From Lachnospiraceae bacterium (GTDB taxonomy: Bacteria > Bacillota > Clostridia > Lachnospirales > Lachnospiraceae): a stretch of DNA of 64,000 nucleotides. The DNA lies in the NCBI GenBank assembly GCA_009911035.1, contig QXWO01000018.1:30998-94997 (forward strand). Direction: 5' to 3'. The notes below the pieces were generated by a model. It was not told the origin of the DNA, made no database searches, and saw nothing but the letters and a program-made list of their open reading frames with translations. Positions 43,606-54,752 of this stretch are shown in pieces (the first letter of the stretch is position 1; each line of letters begins with the position of its first letter). The position numbers and the translations under genes are program-made.

Positions 43606-44064
43606 TTACATCACCTCTGCAGTTCCACCAGCAGCTTCAATTTTTTCTTTTGCGGATGCACTGAAAGCATTTGCTTTTACTGTAAGCTTTTTGGTGATTT
43701 CTCCATTTCCAAGAATCTTAACGCCGTCTTTGGGATTTCTTACAATACCTGTTTCAACTAATGTATCCACATCAATAACTGCGCCGTCTTCAAATTTATC
43801 ATTCAGTACTCCTAAATTTACTCCGATGATTTCCTTAGAGCTGGGGCATGTAAAGCCTCTCTTGGGAATTCTCCTGTATAAAGGCATCTGACCGCCTTCA
43901 AAGCCCGGCCTGGGTGCTCCTGAACGGGCTTTCTGACCCTTGTGGCCCTTGCCGGCTGTCTTGCCGTTTCCTGAACCGTGTCCACGGCCTCTTCTAAAAT
44001 TATCACTATGCTTAGAACCTTCCGCAGGTCTTAAATTTGATAATTCAATACTCACTGTTGACAC
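43606..44064 (-). CDS. rplO: 50S ribosomal protein L15
   Basis: 152 aa; Gly/Lys/Arg-rich N-terminal tail ([20 protein letters not shown]), then the globular domain. Confidence 0.97.
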   Translation of the reverse strand: MSTVSIELSNLRPAEGSKHSDNFRRGRGHGSGNGKTAGKGHKGQKARSGAPRPGFEGGQMPLYRRIPKRGFTCPSSKEIIGVNLGVLNDKFEDGAVIDVDTLVETGIVRNPKDGVKILGNGEITKKLTVKANAFSASAKEKIEAAGGTAEVM

Positions 44065-44075
44065 CTCCTTATCTT

Positions 44076-44264
44076 TTAGGCTTCTTCTACTTTAATTAAA
44101 TGACTGATCTGCTGAATCTGACCTCTTGTTGCTGCATTATCGGGCAGTATAACTGACTTGTTCAGCTTTCTAAGCCCCATGGCTGTTACAGTTGCCCTGT
44201 GCTTGGGAACTGCACCGATGGGAGATTTCACCAATGTAATCTTTAACATTTTCTGCTCTGCCAT
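44076..44264 (-). CDS. rpmD: 50S ribosomal protein L30
   Basis: 62 aa; [20 protein letters not shown] is characteristic of the short bacterial L30. Confidence 0.96.
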   Translation of the reverse strand: MAEQKMLKITLVKSPIGAVPKHRATVTAMGLRKLNKSVILPDNAATRGQIQQISHLIKVEEA

Positions 44265-44277
44265 TTTCCGTTCCCTC

Positions 44278-44787
44278 CTATGCCATGATTTCTTCTACAG
44301 ATTTACCGCGTTTCCTTGCCACTTCCTCAGGCGTCTTAAGCGCACGTAAGCCTTCAATCGTTGCAAGCACTACATTCTGCTTATTGTTAGAGCCAAGTGA
44401 TTTAGTACGGATATTTTTGATGCCTGCAAGCTCGCAGACAACACGGGCAGGACCGCCAGCGATGATACCTGTACCTTCAGGAGCCTTCTTCAAAAGAACG
44501 GAAGCAGAACCAAATTTTCCTGTAAAATCATGTGTAATACTATTATTCTCATCCTTTGCAACAGAAACCATGTTCTTGATAGCATCCTCTTTACCTTTAC
44601 GGATGGCTTCAGGAATTTCCGTTGCCTTTCCAAGGCCAGCGCCTACATGGCCATTCATGTCTCCAACTACTACCAGTGCTGTAAAACGCATATTACGACC
44701 GCCCTTAACAACCTTGGTTACTCGTTTGATGGATACCACTTTTTCTGTTAATTCCATGCCGCTGACATCGATGATTGTACGTCTCAT
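44278..44787 (-). CDS. rpsE: 30S ribosomal protein S5
   Basis: 169 aa; double-stranded-RNA-binding-like N-terminal domain ([18 protein letters not shown]) and the [13 protein letters not shown] loop where error-prone and spectinomycin mutations map in other species. Confidence 0.97.
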   Translation of the reverse strand: MRRTIIDVSGMELTEKVVSIKRVTKVVKGGRNMRFTALVVVGDMNGHVGAGLGKATEIPEAIRKGKEDAIKNMVSVAKDENNSITHDFTGKFGSASVLLKKAPEGTGIIAGGPARVVCELAGIKNIRTKSLGSNNKQNVVLATIEGLRALKTPEEVARKRGKSVEEIMA

Positions 44788-44804
44788 GTTAAGTTTCTCC
44801 CTTC

Positions 44805-45173
44805 CTAGAATTTAAGGCCAGCTTCTCTGGCTGCGTCAGCTAATGCTGCAATCTTACCGTGGTATAAGAATCCGCCTCTGTCAAAAACAACGGTGTCAAT
44901 ACCCTTTTCAATTGCCCTTTTTGCAATAACTGTCCCTAAATATGCTGCTGCATCAACGTTATTGGTCTTTTCAAGCTGCGCCTTAACTTCCTTTTCAACC
45001 GTGGAAGCTGCAACTAATGTATTTCCAACTGTATCGTCAATAATTTGAGCATACATATGATTATTACTTCTGAATACTGCAAGACGAGGTCTTTCAGTTG
45101 TACCGCTGAAGCGGTTACGTATTCTCATGTGCTTTTTAACACGAACTTTTTGTCTCGACTCTTTACGAACCAT
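44805..45173 (-). CDS. rplR: 50S ribosomal protein L18
   Basis: 122 aa 5S-rRNA-binding protein; [20 protein letters not shown] and C-terminal [20 protein letters not shown]. Confidence 0.97.
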   Translation of the reverse strand: MVRKESRQKVRVKKHMRIRNRFSGTTERPRLAVFRSNNHMYAQIIDDTVGNTLVAASTVEKEVKAQLEKTNNVDAAAYLGTVIAKRAIEKGIDTVVFDRGGFLYHGKIAALADAAREAGLKF

Positions 45174-45190
45174 CTCTACACTCTCCTTAT

Positions 45191-45733
45191 CTATTTCTTA
45201 CCAGTCTTACCAACTTTACGTCTGATCGTTTCATCAGCATATTTGATACCTTTACCCTTGTAAGGCTCAGGCCTTCTCTTATCCCTGATTTCTGCTGCAA
45301 ACTGGCCGACTTTTTCTTTGTCAATACCCTTAACGATGATGACATTCTGTCCTTCGACAACTGTCTCAATGCCTTCTGGATCAATCATCTCAACCGGGTG
45401 GGAATATCCTAAAGATAAGGTCAACTTATTTCCGGATTTTGCTGCCCTGTAACCAACACCGTTTACTTCCAGCTTCTTTTCATAGCCATTTGTTACGCCG
45501 ACAACCATGTTGTTGATCAGTGTCCTTGTAAGGCCGTGTAAAGATTTCATTTTCTTTAAATCATTGGGTCTTGAAACTAAAACCTCTGTTCCTTCAACCT
45601 TAATTTCCATTTCAGTTGGAAGCACTCTTTCCAGTGTTCCTTTAGGACCTTTAACAGTCACTTTATTATTTTCTGCAACTTCTACAGTAACGCCTGCAGG
45701 AATTGCGATTGGCATTTTTCCTATACGTGACAT
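45191..45733 (-). CDS. rplF: 50S ribosomal protein L6
   Basis: 180 aa, two alpha/beta repeats; ends [19 protein letters not shown]. An 86-bp spacer with two small hairpins (45770-45815) separates it from rpsH. Confidence 0.97.
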   Translation of the reverse strand: MSRIGKMPIAIPAGVTVEVAENNKVTVKGPKGTLERVLPTEMEIKVEGTEVLVSRPNDLKKMKSLHGLTRTLINNMVVGVTNGYEKKLEVNGVGYRAAKSGNKLTLSLGYSHPVEMIDPEGIETVVEGQNVIIVKGIDKEKVGQFAAEIRDKRRPEPYKGKGIKYADETIRRKVGKTGKK

Positions 45734-45819
45734 GCCCGTACCTCCTGTCTTATTTATGATCTAAATTCAACCTGAAGAACCGCAGGTTCTTCTCAATCCG
45801 GCCGCAGGCCGGCATTGTT

Positions 45820-46221
45820 TTACCAGACGTAAGCCAGTACTTCTCCGCCTACCTGTAATTCTCTTGCTTTCTTGTCAGTAACGACACCCTGGTTTGTGGA
45901 AATGATTGCAATACCAAGTCCGCCAAGTACTCTGGGCAGATCTTCCTTACCTGCGTAAACACGAAGGCCGGGTTTGGAGATTCTCTTCAAACCGCTGATA
46001 ATTCTGTCGTTTCTGTCCACACCGTATTTTAAAACGATGCGAATAGTCTTGAAGTTTCCTTCATCGATCAAATCATATTTTTTAATATAACCTTCTTCCA
46101 AAAGGATATCAGCGATAGCCAGTTTCATTTTAGAAGAGGGAACGTCTACTGTATCATGTTTTGCAGTGTTTGCATTACGGATTCTTGTAAGCATATCTGC
46201 AATAGGATCACTCATTGTCAT
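45820..46221 (-). CDS. rpsH: 30S ribosomal protein S8
   Basis: 133 aa; [19 protein letters not shown] start and [20 protein letters not shown] end are typical. Confidence 0.97.
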   Translation of the reverse strand: MTMSDPIADMLTRIRNANTAKHDTVDVPSSKMKLAIADILLEEGYIKKYDLIDEGNFKTIRIVLKYGVDRNDRIISGLKRISKPGLRVYAGKEDLPRVLGGLGIAIISTNQGVVTDKKARELQVGGEVLAYVW

Positions 46222-46252
46222 TTTCTTTCCTCCTATATTTCAATGCAATATC

Positions 46253-46438
46253 CTACCAGCTTGCTTTCCTGACACCAGGAATCTGGCCTTTATAAGCTAA
46301 TTCACGGAAGCAAATTCTACAGATTCCGTATTTTCTAAGGACAGCATGCGGACGTCCACAAACTTTGCAACGGGTATATTCTCTTGTAGAGAATTTAGGT
46401 TTGCGCTGCTGTTTAATCTTCATTGATGTTTTAGCCAT
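46253..46438 (-). CDS. rpsN: 30S ribosomal protein S14, zinc type
   Basis: 61 aa short form with CKVC and CRIC (zinc-binding), typical of Gram-positive type Z S14. Confidence 0.97.
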   Translation of the reverse strand: MAKTSMKIKQQRKPKFSTREYTRCKVCGRPHAVLRKYGICRICFRELAYKGQIPGVRKASW

Positions 46439-46452
46439 GAATTTACCTCCTT

Positions 46453-46992
46453 CTACTTAGCAAATGGCATATTAAACAATCTTAATAATTCACGTGCTTC
46501 TTCATCTGTCTTTGCTGTAGTAACAAAGATTACGTCCATTCCTCTTACCTTATCTACCTTGTCATACTCAATTTCAGGGAAAATAAGCTGTTCTTTGATA
46601 CCCAGGGAATAATTTCCCCTTCCGTCAAATGAGTTAGGGTTTACACCTCTGAAGTCACGCACACGGGGCAGTGCAAGATTTACAAGACGATCCAGGAAAT
46701 CGTACATCTTTTCCCCACGCAGGGTTGTTTTGCATCCAATCGCCATACCTTCCCTGATTTTGAAGTTGGCAACGGACTTTTTCGCTTTGGTCAGTACTGC
46801 TTTCTGTCCAGAAATTGTCTCCATGTCCCTAACAGCGGATTCCAACACTTTCGCATTGTCTTTTGCTTCGCCGACGCCCATGTTGATAACTATCTTGTCA
46901 AGCTTGGGTACTTCCATCACGTTTTTATATCCGAACTTTTTGATCATAGCAGCTACGATCTCGTCATTATACACAGTTTTAAGTCTACTCAC
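46453..46992 (-). CDS. rplE: 50S ribosomal protein L5
   Basis: 179 aa 5S-rRNA-binding protein; [16 protein letters not shown] and [14 protein letters not shown] are conserved. Confidence 0.97.
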   Translation of the reverse strand: MSRLKTVYNDEIVAAMIKKFGYKNVMEVPKLDKIVINMGVGEAKDNAKVLESAVRDMETISGQKAVLTKAKKSVANFKIREGMAIGCKTTLRGEKMYDFLDRLVNLALPRVRDFRGVNPNSFDGRGNYSLGIKEQLIFPEIEYDKVDKVRGMDVIFVTTAKTDEEARELLRLFNMPFAK

Positions 46993-47015
46993 GCTTCCAG
47001 TCTCCTTTCCCAGAA

Positions 47016-47327
47016 TTAATCAATCACGTCGCCTGTTGATTTTGCAAAACGCACTTTCTTGTCATTCTCAAATTTGAAACCGACTCTTGTAGGTTTTCCT
47101 TTGTGAACATACATTACGTTTGAAATATCAATGGGAGCTTCTTTTTGAACAATTCCGCCATTCTGGTTAGCTGCCGAAGGTTTTGTATGCTTGGTTATCA
47201 TGCCAACACCTTCTACGATGACTTTATGCTTCTTCGCATCAACGGAAATTACCTTTCCTTCAGTTCCTTTATCTTTGCCGGCGATGACCTGAACGGTATC
47301 ACCTTTTTTAATTTTTAAAGTTGCCAT
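47016..47327 (-). CDS. rplX: 50S ribosomal protein L24
   Basis: 103 aa; N-terminal KOW motif ([20 protein letters not shown]) that nucleates 50S assembly. Confidence 0.97.
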   Translation of the reverse strand: MATLKIKKGDTVQVIAGKDKGTEGKVISVDAKKHKVIVEGVGMITKHTKPSAANQNGGIVQKEAPIDISNVMYVHKGKPTRVGFKFENDKKVRFAKSTGDVID

Positions 47328-47338
47328 GGCAAGTCCTC

Positions 47339-47707
47339 CTATAATACTTCGGGAGCCAGGGAAACAATTTTCATAAACTGTTTTTCACGAAGCTCTCTTG
47401 CTACCGGTCCAAAAATACGTGTTCCTCTGGGAGTCTTATCATCTTTAATGATAACAGCAGCATTTTCATCAAATTTAATATAAGAACCATCTTTACGGCG
47501 TGCGCCTTTAACGGTACGGACAACTACAGCCTTTACAACGTCGCCTTTTTTTACAACGCCGCCTGGCGTTGCATCTTTGACCGTAGCAACAATCACATCG
47601 CCGATGTTTGCATATCTTCTTGTAGATCCACCCATAACTCTGATGCAAAGGATTTCTTTTGCACCTGTATTGTCAGCGACTTTCAGTCTGCTTTCCTGTT
47701 GAATCAT
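47339..47707 (-). CDS. rplN: 50S ribosomal protein L14
   Basis: 122 aa; [19 protein letters not shown] start and [19 protein letters not shown] end. Confidence 0.97.
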   Translation of the reverse strand: MIQQESRLKVADNTGAKEILCIRVMGGSTRRYANIGDVIVATVKDATPGGVVKKGDVVKAVVVRTVKGARRKDGSYIKFDENAAVIIKDDKTPRGTRIFGPVARELREKQFMKIVSLAPEVL

Positions 47708-47731
47708 GCCAATTCTCCTTCCAATAATCTT

Positions 47732-47986
47732 CTACTTAGCTTTTTCTACGATTTCTACAAGTCTCCATCTTTTATCTTTGGATAAAGGCCTTGTCTCCAT
47801 CACCTTGACAGTATCACCGATACCGCACTCGTTGTTTTCATCATGCGCTTTCAATTTATAGGTGCTCTTTACGACTTTTTTGTAAAGAGGGTGTTTTACG
47901 TGTTCTTCGATTGCAACAACGATTGTCTTATCCATTTTATCACTGACAACCTTGCCAGTACGTGTCTTTCTTAAATTTCTTTCCAC
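47732..47986 (-). CDS. rpsQ: 30S ribosomal protein S17
   Basis: 84 aa OB-fold protein; [20 protein letters not shown] is the family signature. Confidence 0.97.
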   Translation of the reverse strand: MERNLRKTRTGKVVSDKMDKTIVVAIEEHVKHPLYKKVVKSTYKLKAHDENNECGIGDTVKVMETRPLSKDKRWRLVEIVEKAK

Positions 47987-48065
47987 GACTTAATGTCTCC
48001 TTTCTCTGACATTCCTGCAACATGCGCCTTCTAAACCGGAAGGCTAAAACTCCAGGGCGTAGGCT

Positions 48066-48272
48066 TTATGCCTCTTTCTGCTTCTGAGTAATAACTGTCT
48101 GAATTCTTGCGATATTCTTTCTTACTTCTTTGATCCTAGCGGTATTATCCAACTGGTTTGTTGCATTCTGGAATCTCAAATTGAAAAGCTCCTTTTTAGC
48201 TGCTACCAGATCCTCTGCCAGGGCTGCAGCCGATTTTGCCCGTAATTCTTCTACATACTTGTTAGTTTTCAT
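48066..48272 (-). CDS. rpmC: 50S ribosomal protein L29
   Basis: 68 aa from ATG 48272, preceded by GGAAGGTGG inside the rplP 3' end, with which it overlaps by 11 nt. [16 protein letters not shown] is conserved. Confidence 0.95.
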   Translation of the reverse strand: MKTNKYVEELRAKSAAALAEDLVAAKKELFNLRFQNATNQLDNTARIKEVRKNIARIQTVITQKQKEA

Positions 48273-48699
48273 TTGATGCACCACCTTCCAAGTCTGCCTT
48301 AGAAACTATCTTGCATTTGCAAGGAAGCTTATGTGTTGCAAGACGCAACGCTTCTTTAGCGATTTCTTCGGAAACTCCTGCGATTTCAAACATTACACGT
48401 CCAGGCTTAACTACTGCTACCCAGTACTCAAGTGTACCTTTACCGGAACCCATACGTGTTTCTGCGGGTTTAGCTGTTACTGGTTTATCAGGGAAAATCT
48501 TAATCCAGACTTTACCGCCACGCTTAATGTAACGGGTCATGGCAACACGGGCAGCTTCAATCTGGTTTGATTTAATCCAACATGGTTCTGTTGCAATGAT
48601 ACCATACTCACCGTAAGTAATTGTGTTACCGCGGGTTGCTTTTCCTCTCATGGTGCCACGGAACTGTTTACGACGCTTAACTCTTTTAGGCATTAACAT
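48262..48699 (-). CDS. rplP: 50S ribosomal protein L16
   Basis: 145 aa; [20 protein letters not shown] start. ATG 48699 overlaps the rpsC stop (TAATG) and has the better ribosome-site spacing; a second ATG two codons on is possible. Confidence 0.97.
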   Translation of the reverse strand: MLMPKRVKRRKQFRGTMRGKATRGNTITYGEYGIIATEPCWIKSNQIEAARVAMTRYIKRGGKVWIKIFPDKPVTAKPAETRMGSGKGTLEYWVAVVKPGRVMFEIAGVSEEIAKEALRLATHKLPCKCKIVSKADLEGGASNEN

Positions 48700-49370
48700 T
48701 ATTTATCGCTCCCTTCCTGCACTGTCTTTTCTTCATTCTTTTTGGTAGGAAGTACCTCGCCTTTGTAAATCCATACCTTAACACCTACTTTTCCATAGGT
48801 TGTATCAGCTTCAGCAAAGCCGTATTCTATATCAGCACGAAGTGTCTGAAGAGGAATCGTGCCTTCGCTGTAGAATTCTGTACGGGCCATATCTGCTCCG
48901 CCTAAACGTCCTGACACAGAAGTCTTGATCCCAAGCGCGCCTGCTTTCATGGTTCTGCCCATACAGGATTTCATGGCACGTCTGAAAGATATACGGTTCT
49001 CAAGCTGCTGGGCAATGTTCTCTGCAACAAGCTGTGCATCCTTGTCAGGTCTCTTAATCTCTTTGATATCTACCAGAACTTTCTTTCCGGTCATCTTGGA
49101 AAGTTCTTTCTTGGTCACTTCAATTTCAGCGCCGCCTTTACCGATTACCACACCAGGCTTAGCTGTATAGATAATAACTTTTACTCTGTCGGAGGCTCTT
49201 TCAATTTCAATCTTGGAAACCCCGGCGCTGTATAATTTCTTTTTAAGGAATTTTCTGATGTTATAATCTTCTATAAGGAAATCAGAAAACTCTGCATCTG
49301 CATACCATTTAGAATCCCAATCCTTAATAATACCGACCCTTAAGCCGTGAGGATTAACTTTCTGTCCCAT
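48699..49370 (-). CDS. rpsC: 30S ribosomal protein S3
   Basis: 223 aa with an N-terminal KH domain ([18 protein letters not shown]) and the C-terminal S3 domain ([20 protein letters not shown]). Confidence 0.97.
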   Translation of the reverse strand: MGQKVNPHGLRVGIIKDWDSKWYADAEFSDFLIEDYNIRKFLKKKLYSAGVSKIEIERASDRVKVIIYTAKPGVVIGKGGAEIEVTKKELSKMTGKKVLVDIKEIKRPDKDAQLVAENIAQQLENRISFRRAMKSCMGRTMKAGALGIKTSVSGRLGGADMARTEFYSEGTIPLQTLRADIEYGFAEADTTYGKVGVKVWIYKGEVLPTKKNEEKTVQEGSDK

Positions 49371-49387
49371 AAAATTTCTCTCCTCTC

Positions 49388-49792
49388 CTATCTTTCATCA
49401 AGCACAATTGTAATATGGCTCATTCTCTTCTCGATTCTGTAAGCTCTTCCCTGTGCCCTCGGTCTTACTCTCTTCATTGTAGGCCCTTTGTTTGCAAAAC
49501 ACTCTGCAATGTAAAGGTGCTCTGGATTCGGATATTTCGTGGGGTCCTGGCTGTGCAGATATTCAGCATTTGCACGGGCAGACTCCAGTAATTTCTTAAT
49601 GATGCTGGAAGCATATCTGGGGTTATACTCTAAAATTCCCAGCGCTGTTTCCACATCTTTGCCTCTGATGGCATCTAACACGAAACATGCTTTCTGAACA
49701 GACACTCTTGCGTAAGATAACTTAGCGGAAGGTCTGGTATCTTTCTGCGCATTTCTTTCTCTCTTTATTTGGGATCTATGTCCTTTTGCCAT
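49388..49792 (-). CDS. rplV: 50S ribosomal protein L22
   Basis: 134 aa; the exit-tunnel loop region with [18 protein letters not shown] is conserved near the C-terminus. Confidence 0.97.
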   Translation of the reverse strand: MAKGHRSQIKRERNAQKDTRPSAKLSYARVSVQKACFVLDAIRGKDVETALGILEYNPRYASSIIKKLLESARANAEYLHSQDPTKYPNPEHLYIAECFANKGPTMKRVRPRAQGRAYRIEKRMSHITIVLDER

Positions 49793-49804
49793 GATAAAAC
49801 CTCC

Positions 49805-50086
49805 TTATCTTACTTTAGACTTCTTTTCGTCTTTGCCATGTCCTCTATAAGTCCTGGTTGCGACAAACTCGCCTAATTTATGTCCAACCATATCTTCCGT
49901 CACATACACAGGCACATGTTTTCTTCCGTCGTGTACTGCAAATGTGTGTCCCACAAAAGAGGGGAAGATTGTAGAACGACGGGACCAGGTCTTGATAACC
50001 TGTTTCTGTCCTGATGCATTCAGTGCATCTACTTTTTTAAGCAGACTTGCATCTGCGAAAGGTCCTTTTTTCAGTGATCTAGCCAT
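49805..50086 (-). CDS. rpsS: 30S ribosomal protein S19
   Basis: 93 aa; [20 protein letters not shown] start, then [19 protein letters not shown]. Confidence 0.97.
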   Translation of the reverse strand: MARSLKKGPFADASLLKKVDALNASGQKQVIKTWSRRSTIFPSFVGHTFAVHDGRKHVPVYVTEDMVGHKLGEFVATRTYRGHGKDEKKSKVR

Positions 50087-50105
50087 TTTCTTCTCTCCTC
50101 CTTAA

Positions 50106-50948
50106 TTATTTGATGGCTCTGCCGTCTCTTCTTCTTACGATCAGCTTGTTGGAAGCTTTTTTCTTCTTACGTGTCTTAAGTCCGAGAGCAGGCTTGCCCC
50201 AAGGTGTAGAAGGACCCGGACGTCCAATACCGGTCTTGCCTTCACCACCGCCGTGAGGATGGTCGTTAGGGTTCATAACAGAACCGCGCACTGTAGGGCG
50301 GATGCCCATGTGGCGTTTACGTCCTGCTTTACCAATTTTAATCAGATTGTGGTCCCCGTTGCCAACAACACCGATGGTCGCGCGGCATACAATAGGCACC
50401 ATTCTCATTTCGCCCGAAGGGAGACGTAAGGTTGCATACTTTCCTTCTTTCGCCATAAGCTGTGCGCTGTTTCCGGCGGAACGTACCATCTGGCCGCCCT
50501 TTCCGGGATATAATTCAACGTTGTGTACCTGGGTACCAACAGGAATCTGTGTTAAGGGGAGGCAGTTACCCACTCTTACTTCGGCTTCCGGTCCGTTCAT
50601 GACCTTCATGCCATCCTTGAGCCCTTCCGGTGCAAGGATATAAGACTTCTCGCCGTCTGCATAGCAGATAAGCGCAATGTTTGCCGATCTGTTGGGATCA
50701 TACTCGATTCCCATAACCGTTGCGGGAACGCCCTCTTTGTTTCTCTTAAAATCTACGATTCTGTATTTTCTCTTTGCGCCGCCTCCGCGGTGTCTTACTG
50801 TAATTTTACCCTGATTATTACGACCGGAATTTTTCTTCAAAGATACCACCAGTGATTTCTCCGGTGTATGCTTTGTGATTTCAGCGAAATCAGAACCAGT
50901 CATATGTCTTCTGGAAGGTGTATATGGGTTATATGTCTTAATTCCCAT
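50106..50948 (-). CDS. rplB: 50S ribosomal protein L2
   Basis: 280 aa from ATG 50948, selected for the AAAGGAG site and the start [18 protein letters not shown]-terminal [13 protein letters not shown] contains the peptidyl-transferase-proximal His. Confidence 0.97.
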   Translation of the reverse strand: MGIKTYNPYTPSRRHMTGSDFAEITKHTPEKSLVVSLKKNSGRNNQGKITVRHRGGGAKRKYRIVDFKRNKEGVPATVMGIEYDPNRSANIALICYADGEKSYILAPEGLKDGMKVMNGPEAEVRVGNCLPLTQIPVGTQVHNVELYPGKGGQMVRSAGNSAQLMAKEGKYATLRLPSGEMRMVPIVCRATIGVVGNGDHNLIKIGKAGRKRHMGIRPTVRGSVMNPNDHPHGGGEGKTGIGRPGPSTPWGKPALGLKTRKKKKASNKLIVRRRDGRAIK

Positions 50949-51148
50949 GACTCTTTCTCCTTTCAAACCTCGTTTCATATCGCACTTTCATTGTGCATAG
51001 TTGTTACAGCACTGCGCCGCAGGCTTCGTACGCCGGAAGACCGCTCCCGGTCATATTTCCTCGTTCCCAGCCGCGGTCCCTGTGCCCGTCAGACACAGCA
51101 GTTCCTAGCTGCGGCCTTTTCGCAGCTTAGAACTCCCTCTGACCGTTT

Positions 51149-51448
51149 TTAAAGACCTGCGAAGATTTCAATTTCTTTACTTTCTTCTGTCAGCCAGACA
51201 ATTGCTTTCTTTGTCTTTGCCGTCTTGCCTGAAGTCATACCGCGTCTTTTTGTCTTTCCATCCATGTTCATGGTGTTGACTTTTGCAACTTTCGTTCCTT
51301 CAAACATCTTTTCAACAGCTTCTTTAATCATTACCTTGTTTGCCTCGGGATGAACCAAAAAAGTATATTTCTTTTCGCTCATTCCGGCCATACTCTTTTC
51401 TGTGATAACCGGTTTGAGGATAACATCATAATACTGAATTGCTGCCAT
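51149..51448 (-). CDS. rplW: 50S ribosomal protein L23
   Basis: 99 aa; [14 protein letters not shown] start. Docking site for trigger factor and SRP at the tunnel exit. A 200-bp gap to rplB contains GC-rich inverted segments but no gene. Confidence 0.97.
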   Translation of the reverse strand: MAAIQYYDVILKPVITEKSMAGMSEKKYTFLVHPEANKVMIKEAVEKMFEGTKVAKVNTMNMDGKTKRRGMTSGKTAKTKKAIVWLTEESKEIEIFAGL

Positions 51449-52068
51449 TATGCATACACCTCCTCAATCTTTGCCACTGCATCCCTGGTAAGAACCAGTG
51501 TATCGCCTTTCAGGATATCGTAAACGCTGATCGTGTCAACCTGTGTGGTCATAATCGTGGGAAGGTTCCTTGCGGACATAACTACCTTTTCGTCATTGTC
51601 GGAAATTACTACCAATGCCTTGTTTACCTTTAAGTTGTCCATAACTGCCTTGAACTTCTTTGTCTTGATCTCGTCAAACTTCAGTTCATCCACAACAATC
51701 AGCTTGCTGTCCTGTACCCTGCTTGTAAGGGCGGACTTAAGGGCTGCTCTTTTTTCTTTTTTATTTAACTTAAATGAATAATCTCTAGGAACGGGAGCGA
51801 ATACAACGCCGCCGCCTTTCCACTGGGGAGCTCTCGTTGAACCCTGTCTTGCATGACCGGTCCCTTTCTGTCTCCAGGGCTTTCTGCCGCCGCCGGAAAC
51901 TTCAGAACGGGTTTTTGCTTTCTGTGTTCCCTGACGCTTATTTGCAAGATGCTGTACAACTGCCATGTGTACCAGATGCTCGTTAACAGGAGCGCCGAAT
52001 ACTGCATCGTTTAATTCAATTGTGCCAACTTCTTTGCCTTCCATATTATAAACAGATACGTTTGCCAT
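51448..52068 (-). CDS. rplD: 50S ribosomal protein L4
   Basis: 206 aa; the extended tunnel loop ([19 protein letters not shown]) is intact. In many bacteria L4 represses its own operon through the S10 leader. Confidence 0.97.
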   Translation of the reverse strand: MANVSVYNMEGKEVGTIELNDAVFGAPVNEHLVHMAVVQHLANKRQGTQKAKTRSEVSGGGRKPWRQKGTGHARQGSTRAPQWKGGGVVFAPVPRDYSFKLNKKEKRAALKSALTSRVQDSKLIVVDELKFDEIKTKKFKAVMDNLKVNKALVVISDNDEKVVMSARNLPTIMTTQVDTISVYDILKGDTLVLTRDAVAKIEEVYA

Positions 52069-52096
52069 CTGAATGATCCTCCTTTCATTTACCAGC

Positions 52097-52780
52097 TTAA
52101 GCCTGGCCCTTAACAGCTTCTTTGATTGTGATCAAGGCTTTCTTCGGGCCGGGTACAGATCCCTTTACAAGAAGCAGATTTCTCTCGGCATCTACCCTTA
52201 CTACTTCAAGGTTCTGCACTGTCACCTTCACACATCCCATATGGCCGGGCATTCCTTTTCCCTTGAAAACGCGGCTGGGTGAGGAACATGCACCATTGGA
52301 ACCCTGATGACGGTGGAATTTGGAACCATGGGTCATGGGGCCTCTGTGCTGACCGTGTCTCTTGATAGCGCCCTGGAATCCTTTACCTTTGGAAATGGCA
52401 GATGCATCGACCTTGTCCCCTGCTGCAAACATGTCAGCCTTAATTTCACTTCCAAGGGTATAGTCCTGTGCGTTTTCAAACTTGAACTCCCTGACAAATC
52501 TCTTGCAGGGAACGCCTGCCTTGTCAAAGTGTCCTTTCATTGCCTTGTTTACGCCGTGTCTGTGGATGATTTCTTTCTTTCCGCTCTTGTCCTTATTGAC
52601 AATTCTTTCTTTCTTGTCAACAAACCCAACCTGCACTGCGCTATAGCCGTCGTTTTCCACTGTCTTAATCTGTGTTACCACACAGGGTCCGGCCTGAAGC
52701 ACAGTTACGGGAACCAGTGTTCCGTCCTCGCTGAAAATCTGAGTCATTCCGATTTTGGTAGCTAAAATACCTTTCTTCAT
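52097..52780 (-). CDS. rplC: 50S ribosomal protein L3
   Basis: 227 aa from ATG 52780 (GGAGG site; [20 protein letters not shown]). The central loop [20 protein letters not shown] points to the peptidyl-transferase centre. Confidence 0.97.
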   Translation of the reverse strand: MKKGILATKIGMTQIFSEDGTLVPVTVLQAGPCVVTQIKTVENDGYSAVQVGFVDKKERIVNKDKSGKKEIIHRHGVNKAMKGHFDKAGVPCKRFVREFKFENAQDYTLGSEIKADMFAAGDKVDASAISKGKGFQGAIKRHGQHRGPMTHGSKFHRHQGSNGACSSPSRVFKGKGMPGHMGCVKVTVQNLEVVRVDAERNLLLVKGSVPGPKKALITIKEAVKGQA

Positions 52781-52840
52781 TTCTTTACCTCCATTTGCTT
52801 CTACAGCGGGCCCATATCGGGCCATCCTAGTATAATGGTT

Positions 52841-52900
52841 TACAAGTGTTTTTTACTTGCTGCAAGTGTTTTTTACTTGTTACAAGTGTTTTTTTACTTG
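52841..52900. repeat. Three tandem 20-bp repeats at the rpsJ 3' end
   Basis: Units TRCAAGTGTTTTTTACTTGY at 52841-52860, 52861-52880 and 52881-52900. Each contains the small inverted repeat CAAGT/ACTTG around a T-run. The rightmost unit includes the end of rpsJ and its stop codon, so the array looks like a duplication of the gene's 3' end into the rpsJ-rplC gap. Confidence 0.85.
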
Positions 52901-53211
52901 TTTTTCATCTTGATATCAATATACACACCGGCAGGCATCTCCAGTCTCTGGAGCGCATCCACTGTCTTGGGTGTGGGTGTGATGATATCAATCAGTCTCT
53001 TGTGCGTCCTCTGTTCGAACTGCTCTCTGGAATCTTTGTATTTGTGGACTGCCCTTAAGATAGTGACCACTTCCTTCTTGGTTGGAAGGGGCACTGGTCC
53101 GCTCACCTGTGATCCATTCTTCTTGACTGTTTCGATAATTTTCTTGGCAGATGCATCAACCAACTGATGATCATAAGCCTTGAGTGTGATTCTCATTACT
53201 TGACTTGCCAT
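52894..53211 (-). CDS. rpsJ: 30S ribosomal protein S10
   Basis: 105 aa ([20 protein letters not shown] start, [19 protein letters not shown]). First gene of the S10-spc-alpha operon, behind a leader of about 300 nt. Confidence 0.97.
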   Translation of the reverse strand: MASQVMRITLKAYDHQLVDASAKKIIETVKKNGSQVSGPVPLPTKKEVVTILRAVHKYKDSREQFEQRTHKRLIDIITPTPKTVDALQRLEMPAGVYIDIKMKNK

Positions 53212-53515
53212 AAAAAAAGCCGCCTCCTTTTCGCACTTTTATGATGAATTAAGTACGACAAGCGGTGACTGTACACTCCCCCGTGCGTGTCCTGCTTATT
53301 TTCCCCGGCGGATTCCTCCGCGGTTTTACCAAGCACGCTTAACGCCCGTGTTCCTGCCTTCTGGCAGGCTATATGTCTGTACAGTGACTTGCCGTCAGGT
53401 TCTTTGGTCTGGCTGATACGCCAGCCCCTTGACATTCGCTCCACGGAAAACCTGCAGTGCCTTTCGGCAGAGCAGCAACCTCACGCTTCATCGCTATCAT
53501 GTCACAGCACTTGAT
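53212..53515 (-). other. Leader of the S10 operon
   Basis: About 300 nt of transcribed leader with a CCTGCC/GGCAGG hairpin at about 53353-53369 and further GC-rich inverted segments. Size and position fit an autoregulatory S10 leader (L4-responsive in other bacteria). An 82-codon frame starting at 53444 crosses the rpsJ start and does not look like a protein. Confidence 0.5.
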
Positions 53516-53544
53516 AGTATACATGATGATTTCCTTTTATGCAA
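53516..53544 (-). promoter_or_regulatory. Promoter of the S10 operon
   Basis: TTGCAT (53544-53539), 17-bp spacer, TATACT (53521-53516) on the minus strand. Good sigma-A match about 300 nt before rpsJ. Confidence 0.75.
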
Positions 53545-53773
53545 GTAATTTTTGAAAAAAAATTGCGAATTTGCGTTGATATGTTATATTTCAGCGTTCA
53601 GCCGGCGACAGGCACAACCCTTTACCGCAAGGAAGAAATCCGGGGAGCTGAAAGAAAAAGTCATTTAGCAGGCGAAAATGGAATAGCCTGTTATGCACAT
53701 TCCAAAATGCCGACGACAGCGGAATCCCACCCACTTATTTTATATAACATGACATTTTGTTGACAGGTTTATG

Positions 53774-53782
53774 TGTTATAAT
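53774..53782 (+). promoter_or_regulatory. Extended -10 promoter of the WYL-regulator gene
   Basis: TGT followed by TATAAT. A TTGACA lies only 11 bp upstream of the -10, too close to act as its -35. Transcription would begin near 53789, just before the ribosome site AAAGGTG. Confidence 0.45.
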
Positions 53783-53800
53783 GTATGAAAGGTGATGAAA

Positions 53801-54700
53801 ATGCAGGAAAGCAGATTATTTCGAATTGTGTACTATCTTCTGGAGAACGGAAAAGCAACCGCTCCCGAACTTGCTCAAAAATTTGAAGTATCAATCAGAA
53901 CTATTTACAGAGATATTGACGCTATAAGCAGTGCAGGAATTCCTATTTATGCGACGCAGGGAAAGGGGGGAGGTATTTTTATTCTTAATGACAATATATT
54001 GGATAAATCCTTGCTTTCTGAACAAGAACAGGAGCAAATGCTAACAGCATTACAAGGAATGGCTGCAACTACAGGTAAAAATTCTGATGAATTACTTACA
54101 AAGTTAAGTGGTCTATTTCAGTTAAAATCCGCAAATTGGATTGAAGTTGATTTCTCGGACTGGGTGCATGGTAATCCACAACAAGATACGTTTAATTTCC
54201 TCAAAGAAGCCATTTTCCAAAAGAAAGTTGTTTCTCTTTGCTATTTTAGTGGTAATGGAAATAAGGAAAAGAGAAATGTCAGACCTATTCGCTTAGTATT
54301 TAAGAGCAAAGATTGGTATCTATATGCCTTTTGCTTATTAAGAAATGATTATCGTTTCTTTAAGCTGACAAGAATAAAAGAACTTGAAATGCTGTCTGAA
54401 ACTTTTACACAAGATTTAACACCGGCCAAAATTGAAAAACAAATCCAAGTTGAAAAGACTGTAGCTGTAAGTTTGAAATTTGATAAGAAAATAGCTTTTC
54501 GCGTTTATGACGAATTTGCGGATAAAATAACAGAGGATTCACAGGGGAATTTGTATGTCCAAGTAAATTTACCCGACAATGAGATTTTGTATTCTTATGT
54601 AATGTCTTTTTCTAATTGTGTTGAAATAATAGAACCGCAGTATATACGGGAACAAATGAAAAAAAGGTTGCAGGAAATACAAGAAAAATATAGAACATGA
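53801..54700 (+). CDS. YafY-type transcriptional regulator (HTH-WYL)
   Basis: 299 aa from ATG 53801 (AAAGGTG six nt before; ATG 53795 is also possible). DeoR-like winged helix at about 1-60 (KFEVSIRTIYRDIDAISSAG), then a WYL domain (about 140-220; here the signature reads DWYLYAFCLLRNDYRFFKLTRI) and a WCX-like C-terminus. WYL domains bind nucleic acid or small ligands. It is AT-rich against the ribosomal genes and is followed 53 nt later by a GyrI-like gene, probably its target. Confidence 0.88.
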   Translation: MQESRLFRIVYYLLENGKATAPELAQKFEVSIRTIYRDIDAISSAGIPIYATQGKGGGIFILNDNILDKSLLSEQEQEQMLTALQGMAATTGKNSDELLTKLSGLFQLKSANWIEVDFSDWVHGNPQQDTFNFLKEAIFQKKVVSLCYFSGNGNKEKRNVRPIRLVFKSKDWYLYAFCLLRNDYRFFKLTRIKELEMLSETFTQDLTPAKIEKQIQVEKTVAVSLKFDKKIAFRVYDEFADKITEDSQGNLYVQVNLPDNEILYSYVMSFSNCVEIIEPQYIREQMKKRLQEIQEKYRT

Positions 54701-54752
54701 CTTTAGGTGTCAGGTTATGTTTGATACACTGTTGCCTATAGGAGGTGCTGAT

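Noticed and set aside
53196-53444. 82-codon minus-strand ORF over the S10 leader
   Set aside because: It runs out of frame over the rpsJ start and ribosome site; the leader explanation fits better.
53539-53763. 74-codon plus-strand ORF before the WYL regulator
   Set aside because: It begins in the S10 promoter region, has no ribosome site, and shows no recognisable protein pattern.
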